A stretch of 64,000 bases of DNA from Neisseria chenwenguii (GTDB taxonomy: Bacteria > Pseudomonadota > Gammaproteobacteria > Burkholderiales > Neisseriaceae): contig NZ_CP022278.1 in assembly GCF_002216145.1 (NCBI RefSeq), positions 186,001-250,000 of the forward strand. Reading direction: 5' to 3'. The notes beneath the pieces were generated by a model. The model did no database searches. It was not told the DNA's origin and saw nothing but the letters and a program-made list of their open reading frames with translations. Shown here piece by piece: positions 8,595 through 15,527 of the stretch; the stretch's first letter is position 1; each line of letters opens with the position of its first letter. The translations under genes and the position numbers were made by a program.

Positions 8595-9260
8595 TTAATG
8601 CCCGGGCGTTATCACTTTCACGCCCTCGGCTGTGCCCAACACCAAAACGTGTGCGGCGGCATGGCCGAAGATGCCGTTTTCGACGACGCCGGAGATTTTG
8701 TTGATTTCGTCTTCGGTGGTCACGGGGCGGTCGATGGGGAAATTGTGGACATCGACGATTTGGTTGCCGTTAAACGTGGCGAAACCGACGCGCAGCTCGG
8801 GCTGTCCGCCCATGGCCAGAAGTTTGCGCGACACCAGCGAACGGGCGTGCGGAATCACTTCGACGGGCAGCGGGAATTTGCCCAAACGTGCGACGTATTT
8901 GCTCTCGTCGGCGATGCAGACGAATTTTTCCGACGCGCTGGCGACGATTTTTTCGTTAAGCAGCGCGCCGCCGCCGCCTTTGATCATTTGCAGCATGTGG
9001 TTGACTTCGTCCGCGCCGTCCACATAAACCGCGAGCTTGGTCACGTCGCCCAAAGTGACTTCGGGAATGCCGTATTGCGCCATCAGTGCGCTGGATTCTT
9101 TCGAGGTCGAGACCGCTCCTTTGATCTGTTTGCCGCTTTTGCCTAAAGCTTCGATGAAAAAGTTGACGGTCGAGCCGGTACCGATGCCGATGTATTCGTT
9201 TTCGGGAACAAATTCAACGGCTTTTTCCGCCGCAAGGCGTTTCAAATCGTTTTGATTCAT
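8595..9260 (-). CDS. rpiA: Ribose-5-phosphate isomerase A
   Basis: Interconverts ribose 5-phosphate and ribulose 5-phosphate. The ATG at 9260 (MNQNDLKRLAAEKAVEFV) with an AGGAGAAA site just upstream gives 221 residues, the normal length; the open frame extends further upstream without homology. Motifs are GIGTGSTVNFFI (substrate phosphate loop), STSKESSALM, VYVDGADEVN with catalytic Asp residues, and IKGGGGALLNEKIVA. The downstream ispF is in the same direction but separate. Confidence 0.96.
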   Translation of the reverse strand: MNQNDLKRLAAEKAVEFVPENEYIGIGTGSTVNFFIEALGKSGKQIKGAVSTSKESSALMAQYGIPEVTLGDVTKLAVYVDGADEVNHMLQMIKGGGGALLNEKIVASASEKFVCIADESKYVARLGKFPLPVEVIPHARSLVSRKLLAMGGQPELRVGFATFNGNQIVDVHNFPIDRPVTTEDEINKISGVVENGIFGHAAAHVLVLGTAEGVKVITPGH

Positions 9261-9387
9261 AAGTTTCTCCTGTGGAAAATGAAAGGCCGTCTGAAAAACG
9301 GGGCAAGCCCGGACAGACCGCCGGAAAATCAACGCGGCTTGCGCGTCTGCCCTGCCGCCAAATACGGCAGGACATAAATGTGCCTTT

Positions 9388-9867
9388 TCAGACGGCCTGC
9401 AACAGCACCGCCGCCTGCGCCTCAATCGCTTCCATGCGGCCGAGGTAGCCGAGCTTTTCGTTGGTCTTGCCTTTAATGTTGACACAATTTTCAGGCAATT
9501 CCAAATCCGCCGCGATGTTGGCGCGCATCGCCGAAATATGCGGCGCAAGCTTGGGCTGTTGCGCAATCACGGTCGTATCGACGTTCACCACCCGCCAGCC
9601 CAACGCCCGCACGCCCTCATACGCTTTGCGCAGCAAAACGCGGCTGTCGGCGTCTTTAAACTCCGCCGCCGTGTCGGGAAAATGGCTGCCGATGTCGCCC
9701 AAACCCGCCGCACCCAGCAGCGCATCGGTCAGCGCATGCAGCAGCGCATCGGCGTCGGAATGGCCGAGCAGCCCTTTTTCAAACGGAATCTTCACGCCGC
9801 CGAGGATTAAATCGCGGCCTTCGGTCAGTTGGTGGACGTCGTAACCTTGTCCGATACGGATATTCAT
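9388..9867 (-). CDS. ispF: 2-C-methyl-D-erythritol 2,4-cyclodiphosphate synthase
   Basis: MEP isoprenoid pathway enzyme that cyclises CDP-methylerythritol 2-phosphate. 159 residues, with the N-terminal metal site [11 protein letters not shown] (Asp and His ligands), [20 protein letters not shown], and a C-terminal [11 protein letters not shown] block. The stop codon is inside an uptake sequence so the protein ends -LLQAV. It lies in the same direction as ispD, 284 bp downstream of it. Confidence 0.96.
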   Translation of the reverse strand: MNIRIGQGYDVHQLTEGRDLILGGVKIPFEKGLLGHSDADALLHALTDALLGAAGLGDIGSHFPDTAAEFKDADSRVLLRKAYEGVRALGWRVVNVDTTVIAQQPKLAPHISAMRANIAADLELPENCVNIKGKTNEKLGYLGRMEAIEAQAAVLLQAV

Positions 9868-9973
9868 GGGGGTTCCTTAGCGGATTCAGGCCGTCTGAAA
9901 AATTTTGGGGACGGTTTTTCAGACGGCATTATATTTAGTATGCGCCGTTTAAATAGTAAAGCGACCGAACTGC

Positions 9974-9995
9974 GTAGGCTGGGCTTCAGCCCGGC
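9974..9995. repeat. REP-like palindromic repeat
   Basis: GTAGGCTGGGCTTCAGCCCGGC folds around GGGCTTCAGCCC. Related units occur at 29642-29698, 37414-37438 and, more distantly, 61031-61080, always between genes. It sits in the 284-bp ispD-ispF gap, which also has two uptake-sequence pairs and no gene. Confidence 0.55.
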
Positions 9996-10151
9996 AATAC
10001 AAGTAGCAGCATCGGATTTATGGTTAAACCGGCCTAATTGGCGGTTAGACCACAGGCCGTCTCAAAACTTGAGGAAAGGTTTTTCAGACGGCATTTATTA
10101 TTGTGCCGCCGTTCAAATGACAGACAGTCAAGTCCGCCTTCATTCAGAATT

Positions 10152-10856
10152 TCAGACGGCCTCATTACCCAACAACAGCCGCACGATAAATTCGTCCTGC
10201 GGCAGCGTCAGCTTCAGATTGCGCGTATCGCCCTGAACCAGCAGCGGTTTCACGCCCAAACGCTCGACCGCCGAGGCTTCGTCGGTAATACCGTCCAAAC
10301 CTGCCGCCAGCGCGCGGCGCAGTAAGGCCGTCTGAAAAAGCTGCGGGGTTTGCGCCTGCCACAAACCGCTGCGGGAAACGGTTTCGGCGATGCCGCCGTC
10401 CGCATCCTCGCGCTTGAGCGTGTCGGCAACGGGTACGGCCAAAATCCCTCCCTGCGCTGCATTGCCCGCTTCGGCAATCAGCCGCGTCAGCGCTTCAGAC
10501 GGCAGGCAGCAGCGGGCAGCGTCGTGCACCAGAATATTGTCGCTTTCGGCAGCAATACCTTGTTCCAAAAGAACATTTATACCGTTGCGCACCGTCTCTG
10601 CCCGCGTTTCGCCGCCGACTTTAAATACGCGGATTTTGGCCGAATCGGCAGCATCAAGGTTTAAGGCCGTCTGAAAAAATCCGTCGTCGGGCGAAACAAT
10701 CACGGCGGTAAAATCAATCTGCGCATGTTGCGCAAAGATTTCTACCGTGTGGCACAACACGGTTTTGCCGCCGATTTCGACATATTGTTTGGGCTTGCCC
10801 GCGCCGAAACGGCTGCCGACGCCGGCGGCGGGAATCAGGGCGATGTTGCGGCTCAT
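10152..10856 (-). CDS. ispD: 2-C-methyl-D-erythritol 4-phosphate cytidylyltransferase
   Basis: Transfers CMP to methylerythritol 4-phosphate in the MEP pathway. 234 residues. The nucleotide-binding start ALIPAAGVGSRFGAGKPKQY includes the signature Arg and Lys residues; VHDAARC and DEASAVE are the other family motifs. The start codon overlaps the stop of the upstream gene (ATGA), implying translational coupling with the dnaQ operon. The stop TGA is within an uptake sequence, ending the protein -NEAV. Confidence 0.96.
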   Translation of the reverse strand: MSRNIALIPAAGVGSRFGAGKPKQYVEIGGKTVLCHTVEIFAQHAQIDFTAVIVSPDDGFFQTALNLDAADSAKIRVFKVGGETRAETVRNGINVLLEQGIAAESDNILVHDAARCCLPSEALTRLIAEAGNAAQGGILAVPVADTLKREDADGGIAETVSRSGLWQAQTPQLFQTALLRRALAAGLDGITDEASAVERLGVKPLLVQGDTRNLKLTLPQDEFIVRLLLGNEAV

Positions 10857-11266
10857 TTGCTATCCGCCCATTCTGCTCCGCTGAAATCCATGTGGTGCAA
10901 AAATTCGCGCACAATCAGAAATTCCGCATAAATTTCAGCATTTTCCGCAAGCTCCGCCGCCCTGCCATAACGGCTGAGCTGCTGGGAAATCTGTTCGACC
11001 GACGCGCGGAAAATTTTGCGGTTTGCGGCCAAGTTCTGCAAACTGCCCGCTTCAATCCGCAAAACCTGTTCGCTGCGCGCGGCTTCGGAAAACGGGGCGA
11101 GCGCGTCTTCTACGGTCATAATAGCGTTTTCCCAATGCTGTTCCGACGGCGGCAGCGTCGGGAAAAAACGGGCGGCTAAGTTGTCGATATTCAAGCCGGT
11201 ACATTGCGTGAGGCCGTCTGAAAACGTGGGGGATGCGGTTTCTCTGTTGATTTTCAATACCAGCAT
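10853..11266 (-). CDS. Conserved hypothetical protein between dnaQ and ispD
   Basis: Starting at the ATG at 11266, which overlaps the dnaQ stop as TAATG, the product has 137 residues (MLVLKINRETASPTF). It has no signal peptide or membrane segment and is largely helical, with a Glu/Ala-rich C-terminal half. An uptake sequence is translated inside it as FSDGL. I do not recognise a domain. One-base overlap with dnaQ upstream and ATGA overlap with ispD downstream make it the middle gene of a tightly coupled three-gene operon. Confidence 0.75.
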   Translation of the reverse strand: MLVLKINRETASPTFSDGLTQCTGLNIDNLAARFFPTLPPSEQHWENAIMTVEDALAPFSEAARSEQVLRIEAGSLQNLAANRKIFRASVEQISQQLSRYGRAAELAENAEIYAEFLIVREFLHHMDFSGAEWADSK

Positions 11267-11982
11267 TACGCCTCCGCTTCCTCTTTCCGCCACACGCAAT
11301 CGTCACCCAAGGCGTCGAGATAGGCTTCGTGTGCGGCCGATTCCTCCGCATCGGCTTTGATGACTTTCAAATGTGCGGAGCGCTTGGTTTCCGCGACGGC
11401 TGCGGGTTTGCCGGTTTTTTCTACTTCCTCTTCCGCACCGCCCATCAGGTCGAACTGTTGGCGCGTCATGGCCAGATAAACTTCGCCGAGCAGTTCGCAG
11501 TCGATTAAAGCGCCGTGCAAAACGCGCTTGCTGCGGTCAACGGAAAAACGGTTGCAAAGCGCGTCGAGACTGGCTTTCTGGCCGGGAAACATATCCCGCG
11601 CCATCGCCAGTGTATCGGTAACGGTGCAGCCGAGTTCTTCGATGGTCGGCAGCCCCATGCGCGTGAATTCCATGTTTAAGAAGCCGACGTCGAACTTGGC
11701 ATTGTGGATAATCAGTTCCGCGCCGCGCAGAAAATCGGCAATCTCGCGCCCGACTTCGGCAAACGGCGGGGCGTTTTTCTCCTCCAAAACCGCAATCGTC
11801 AGGCCGTGTACCCGCGCGGCTTCTTCGGGCATATCGCGCTCGGGGTGCACATATAAATGCAGGCTGTTGCCGGTAAGCTGGCGGTTGGACATCTCCAAAC
11901 CGGCAAATTCGACCAAACGGTCGCCGCTGTCGGGATAAAGGCCGGTGGTTTCGGTATCAAGGAAAATCTGGCGGTCGGTCAT
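11266..11982 (-). CDS. dnaQ: DNA polymerase III epsilon subunit (3'-5' exonuclease)
   Basis: Proofreading exonuclease of the replicative polymerase. The 238-residue protein shows the DEDDh exonuclease motifs: ExoI FLDTETTGLYPDSGDR (about 7-22), ExoII HNAKFDVGFL (about 94) and ExoIII HGALIDCELL with the final Asp. The C-terminal part binds the alpha subunit. First gene of the dnaQ-hypothetical-ispD run. Confidence 0.95.
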   Translation of the reverse strand: MTDRQIFLDTETTGLYPDSGDRLVEFAGLEMSNRQLTGNSLHLYVHPERDMPEEAARVHGLTIAVLEEKNAPPFAEVGREIADFLRGAELIIHNAKFDVGFLNMEFTRMGLPTIEELGCTVTDTLAMARDMFPGQKASLDALCNRFSVDRSKRVLHGALIDCELLGEVYLAMTRQQFDLMGGAEEEVEKTGKPAAVAETKRSAHLKVIKADAEESAAHEAYLDALGDDCVWRKEEAEA

Positions 11983-12331
11983 GTGTGTCGTCCTGTTGGA
12001 ATGGCATGAATCATACTAAATGGCGGCGCGAAAGTATAGGCGGCAAAACGGGGAATGAAGGCCGTCTGAAAACGGCGGCGGTTTGCCGGTTGAGGCAGAT
12101 ATTTTTCAGACGGCCTGGGCGGTTTGTTTTCCTTCAAATAAGGCCGTCTGAAAATATCAAACTGATTTTCCGCCAAACAGCCTTTTTCATAAATTTTATT
12201 TCTTTTAAAATCAAATAGTTATTAACTAAATTCAAAACAGTAACAATTATCATTTGCAAACCAGGCAAAAATCTGTATAATCCAATCCAACGAAACAACG
12301 CAGGCCAAACAGAAAACGGAAGGAGAAAAAA
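11983..12331. other. Intergenic region between divergent dnaQ and HugZ-like gene
   Basis: 349 bp. Contains an inverted uptake-sequence pair (about 12058-12117), a further single copy near 12141, then an AT-rich stretch with the Fur-like box and promoter listed separately. No gene seen. Confidence 0.6.
12239..12281 (+). promoter_or_regulatory. Promoter with overlapping Fur-like box
   Basis: TTGCAA (12254-12259) and TATAAT (12276-12281) are separated by 16 bp, a good sigma-70 promoter. The -35 is overlapped by 12239-12257 (AGTAACAATTATCATTTGC), which matches 12 of 19 bases of the Fur consensus, including the contiguous ATCATT. This predicts iron repression of the HugZ-like gene that starts 50 bp downstream. 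Confidence 0.6.
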
Positions 12332-12814
12332 ATGCCGGAAAGTATTTTCAAGCAAGTTTCTCTCGATATTCTGAGACTGCACCAACGCGCCGTCCGCTCG
12401 TTAATCGCCACGCAAGGCTGCACGGAATGCGAAGTTCATGATGCGGTTTTCGTTACCGTCGAAGGACGCTACTACGTCTGGCTGCCTTGTATGCCGTCTG
12501 AAAACCCGACACATACCGGCATCCTTCTGATTGAAGACGAGGAAACGCAGGCGCGGCTGAGCTGGGTCGCCGAAACCCGCGAAGTAAAACGCAAAGATTC
12601 GCTTTACCGGCGCGCCACCGCAGCCTTGCAGCAAAAAATGCAGCGTACGAAAAACAGATTTCATCAGGCAGCAACAAATTACCTTTTGGAGCTGACGCCC
12701 CGACAAGGCCGCCTGACCACCAACAACAGAGATTTATCGCTTTCGCCCAACGATTTGGCAAAAGCCCTTTATCCGGCTACATATAAATATAAATTAGGAG
12801 AGTTTGCCCCGTAA
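12332..12814 (+). CDS. HugZ/HutZ-like heme-utilisation protein (tentative)
   Basis: 160-residue soluble protein starting MPESIFKQVSLDILRLH behind a strong AAGGAG site. The central part (GILLIEDEETQARLSW, about 68-83) and the end (LTPRQGRLTTNNRDLSLSPNDL) resemble the split-barrel (PNPOx-like) HugZ/HutZ/ChuZ family, which binds or degrades heme. It is shorter than typical HugZ and lacks part of the N-terminal region. The Fur-like promoter supports an iron-related role. An uptake sequence is translated as MPSEN. A stand-alone iron-regulated protein of other function remains possible. Confidence 0.5.
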   Translation: MPESIFKQVSLDILRLHQRAVRSLIATQGCTECEVHDAVFVTVEGRYYVWLPCMPSENPTHTGILLIEDEETQARLSWVAETREVKRKDSLYRRATAALQQKMQRTKNRFHQAATNYLLELTPRQGRLTTNNRDLSLSPNDLAKALYPATYKYKLGEFAP

Positions 12815-12844
12815 CAGTTTTGGTAGTGGTTTGTGTTCCTTTTG

Positions 12845-12873
12845 CGCCCCTGAAATAAGGGGCGATTTTTTTT
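12845..12873 (+). terminator. Rho-independent terminator of the HugZ-like gene
   Basis: CGCCCCT and AGGGGCG form a GC-rich stem around a 6-base loop, followed by eight T. Unlike most terminators here it does not use the uptake sequence. Confidence 0.88.
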
Positions 12874-12949
12874 GGACACGTTTTCAGACGGCCTCGCGCG
12901 TTTTCCATTAAAATAAGGCCGTCTGAAAACCCCTTATCCGAGCAAATCC

Positions 12950-13681
12950 ATGCAACTGCTCAAATACCTCCAATCGCAAGGACTCGGCAGCCGCAAACAA
13001 TGCCAATGGCTGATTGACAACGACTGTGTCGAAATCAACAGCGCGCTGCAAAACAACGCCAAAAGCAACATCGAGCCTGATGACGTCAAAACGCTGCTGA
13101 TCGACGGCGAACCCGTTACCGTCGTGCCCATGCCCTACTTCTACATTCTGCTCAACAAACCTACCGATTACGAAACCTCGCACAAACCGCAGCAGTATCC
13201 GAGCGTGTTCAGCCTGTTTCCCGACCATATGCGCAATATCGAAATGCAGGCGGTCGGGCGTTTGGACGCGGACACCACAGGCGTTTTGCTGATTACCAAC
13301 GACGGGCAGTTCAACCACCGCGTGACCTCGCCGAAACACAAAGTTGCCAAACGCTACCGCGTCACACTGAAACATCCGGCCGGCGAAAGTTTGTGCGAAA
13401 CCCTGAAAAACGGTGTTTTGCTGCACGACGGCAACGAAACCGTCCGCGCTGCCGACGCGGTTTTGGAAAACCCGACCACGCTCTTAATGACGATTACCGA
13501 AGGCAAATACCATCAGGTCAAACGCATGGTCGCTGCCGCCGGCAACCGCGTGGGAAAACTCCACCGCGACCGTTTCGGCAGCTTGGATACGCAGAATTTA
13601 AACGCCGGTGAATGGAAATTTCTCTCGACGGATGAAATTTCTAAAAATTTTCAGCAAAATAATACATATTTTGGGTTTTAA
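12950..13681 (+). CDS. rsuA: 16S rRNA pseudouridine synthase (RsuA family)
   Basis: 243-residue RsuA/RluB-type enzyme. An S4-like RNA-binding domain occupies the first 60 residues (LKYLQSQGLGSRKQC, DNDCVEINSAL). The catalytic domain follows with LLNKPTDYETSH and the signature GRLDADTTGVLLITNDG, whose second Asp is the nucleophile. A KYHQVKRMVAAAGNRV block follows near residue 185. RsuA modifies U516 of 16S rRNA; assignment to RsuA rather than RluE/RluF rests on overall size and the single S4 domain. Confidence 0.88.
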   Translation: MQLLKYLQSQGLGSRKQCQWLIDNDCVEINSALQNNAKSNIEPDDVKTLLIDGEPVTVVPMPYFYILLNKPTDYETSHKPQQYPSVFSLFPDHMRNIEMQAVGRLDADTTGVLLITNDGQFNHRVTSPKHKVAKRYRVTLKHPAGESLCETLKNGVLLHDGNETVRAADAVLENPTTLLMTITEGKYHQVKRMVAAAGNRVGKLHRDRFGSLDTQNLNAGEWKFLSTDEISKNFQQNNTYFGF

Positions 13682-14016
13682 AATTCTTTAAAATCATCAA
13701 GATGTAAAATAATGTATTTTCTTAACCTAACTTAACACTACGAACCGTGAACTATTATATAATTCGGTTGTCTGAGTAACACTTGCTCCGCAAGGAGTGA
13801 GTAAGTGAGTAAGACGTTTTCCCCGTAATGTGTTTGGCCATCTATACTTTCCCCTTTAGTATAGATGGTTTTTTTTATCTCCGATTTTTAATCACCGAAG
13901 TTATCAGATAAACTGCTCAAACTCGTTCCGCCTTGTTTCTTTTTATTTTTCAGACGGCCTGCAAGCCTTCCTGCCTTATCGTATAATCCCGTTTTTCCAT
14001 TTCGATATTACTAAAA
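13682..14016. other. Intergenic region with sRNA and transporter promoter
   Basis: 335 bp between rsuA and the sodium-dependent transporter. It holds the probable small RNA (13769-13876), an uptake sequence near 13951 and a TATAAT-like -10 (13982-13987) for the transporter. Confidence 0.6.
13769..13876 (+). ncRNA. Probable small regulatory RNA (about 108 nt)
   Basis: A TATAAT at 13758-13763 precedes a region with no open frame that ends in a textbook terminator: 11-bp perfect stem (CCATCTATACT / AGTATAGATGG) with a pyrimidine loop TTCCCCTTT, followed by eight T. A first hairpin can form at CTCC-GCAA-GGAG with flanking pairing ACTT/AAGT (about 13790-13818), and a single-stranded segment with TTTTCCCC lies between. 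C-rich unpaired stretches able to pair with Shine-Dalgarno regions are typical of the neisserial sibling sRNAs (NmsR/RcoF, NgncR_162/163), which this layout resembles. Family assignment is from memory of architecture, not alignment. Confidence 0.65.
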
Positions 14017-15381
14017 ATGTCTGCACCCCCCCCCCGTCAAACCTGGTCCAGCCGCCTGACCTACATCCTGACCGTTGCCGGCGCGACCGTCGGTTTCGGC
14101 GCCACTTGGCGTTTCCCCTATTTGGTCGGCGAAAACGGCGGCGGCGCTTATGTATTTTTGTTCTGCATTGCCATGATTGTCATCGGCATTCCGATGATAC
14201 TGGTCGAAAACGTCATCGGCCGCCGCAAAGGCGTGAATGCGCTGGACGCTTTCGGCGGCAGTTTGAACGGCAAGCCCGTGCCGAAAATCTGGAAGGTGAT
14301 CGGCTGGATGGGACTGCTCGGCGCGTTCGGCATCATGGCCTACTATATGGTGTTGGGCGGCTGGGTGATCAGCTACATCGTTAACATCATCAGCGGCGGC
14401 TTGGACATTTCCCAACCCGTCAACGGCGAACTGACCAAAACTTTTTTTGTGGAACACATTGAAAACAGCCCGTGGGAAATCGCGTTTTACACCCTGCTGT
14501 TTGTTATCGTAAACCAATGGATTTTGGTCAAAGGCGTTATCGGCGGCATTGAAAAAGCGGCCAAATATTTGATGCCGCTGCTGTTTATTTTTCTGATTGC
14601 GATGGTCGCGCGCAACGTGACCCTACCGGGAGCAATGGAAGGAATCACGTTCTACCTGAAGCCCGATTTCAGCAAAATCACCGCCGGACTGTTTGTATTT
14701 GTATTAGGGCAAGTCTTCTTCGCGCTGAGTTTGGGCTTCGGCGTAATGATTACGCTGTCGAGCTATTTGGATAAAAACGAAAACCTCGTTCAGACGGCCG
14801 TGATTACCGCGATTACCAATACCGTCATTGCCGTATTGGCGGGTTTTATGATCTTCCCGTCGCTGTTCAGTTTCGGCGTTGCGCCGAATTCGGGGCCGAC
14901 TCTGGTATTCCAAAGCTTGCCGATTGTGTTTTCAAATATGTGGGCGGGGCCGGTGTTTGCGGTGATTTTCTTCGGACTTTTGCTGATTGCGGCGCTGACC
15001 ACTTCGCTGACAATTTACGAAGTGTTGATTACCACGCTTCAGGAAAAGACCAAAATCCGCCGTACTGCGGCGATTACGCTGGTTTTGGGCGGTATTTTCC
15101 TGCTCGGCAACGTCCCTTCGATTTTGAGCTACGGCCCGTGGAAAGACGTTTCGGTGTTCGGCAAAAACATTTTCGATGCGTTTGACTACGTCAGCGGCAA
15201 CATCCTCTTTATGCTGACTGCGCTGGGTTCGGCTCTGTTTGTCGGTTTTGTGATGAAAGACGAAGCCAAAGACGAGCTGCTGTATAAAGGCAACCACACC
15301 ACGGTCAATATTTGGTTTAACTATGTGAAATATCTGGTGCCGCTGGTGATTCTGCTGATTTTTGCCGGCAACCTGTTTTAA
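14017..15381 (+). CDS. Sodium-dependent (NSS/SNF family) transporter, phase-variable start
   Basis: 454-residue inner-membrane secondary transporter of the neurotransmitter:sodium symporter family, which takes up amino acids with Na+. The first helix motif TYILTVAGATVGFGATWRFPYL matches the Na+ and substrate site of bacterial members (LeuT-like), followed by ENGGGAY and about eleven further hydrophobic segments. Codons 4-7 are made from a run of ten C, in frame here (MSAPPPRQTW). With nine C translation would stop at codon 14 (TGA at 14057); with eleven C it would read another frame to a stop at 14382. No SD motif is obvious; TATAAT lies about 30 bp upstream. The substrate cannot be predicted. 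Confidence 0.92.
   Translation: MSAPPPRQTWSSRLTYILTVAGATVGFGATWRFPYLVGENGGGAYVFLFCIAMIVIGIPMILVENVIGRRKGVNALDAFGGSLNGKPVPKIWKVIGWMGLLGAFGIMAYYMVLGGWVISYIVNIISGGLDISQPVNGELTKTFFVEHIENSPWEIAFYTLLFVIVNQWILVKGVIGGIEKAAKYLMPLLFIFLIAMVARNVTLPGAMEGITFYLKPDFSKITAGLFVFVLGQVFFALSLGFGVMITLSSYLDKNENLVQTAVITAITNTVIAVLAGFMIFPSLFSFGVAPNSGPTLVFQSLPIVFSNMWAGPVFAVIFFGLLLIAALTTSLTIYEVLITTLQEKTKIRRTAAITLVLGGIFLLGNVPSILSYGPWKDVSVFGKNIFDAFDYVSGNILFMLTALGSALFVGFVMKDEAKDELLYKGNHTTVNIWFNYVKYLVPLVILLIFAGNLF
14026..14035 (+). repeat. C10 homopolymer within the coding start (phase-variation tract)
   Basis: Ten consecutive C directly after ATG TCT GCA. Poly-C/G runs of eight or more inside neisserial reading frames are prone to slipped-strand mispairing and switch genes on and off. 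The present length is the ON state. Confidence 0.85.
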
Positions 15382-15396
15382 ACCGCCCGATCAAAC

Positions 15397-15438
15397 AGAG
15401 GCCGTCTGAAATTCCATCGTTTTTTCAGACGGCCTCTG
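15397..15438 (+). terminator. Inverted uptake-sequence terminator of the transporter gene
   Basis: AGAGGCCGTCTGAA and TTCAGACGGCCTCT form a 14-bp stem 15 bp after the stop codon, with a T-run in the loop side. Confidence 0.75.
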
Positions 15439-15527
15439 CATTTCTGCCACCTTGAATATCCTGTATAATCGCAAGCTTCACACATTATCGTTCCGCTGCT
15501 TTCAGACGGCCTCCACACTAGAATTTT

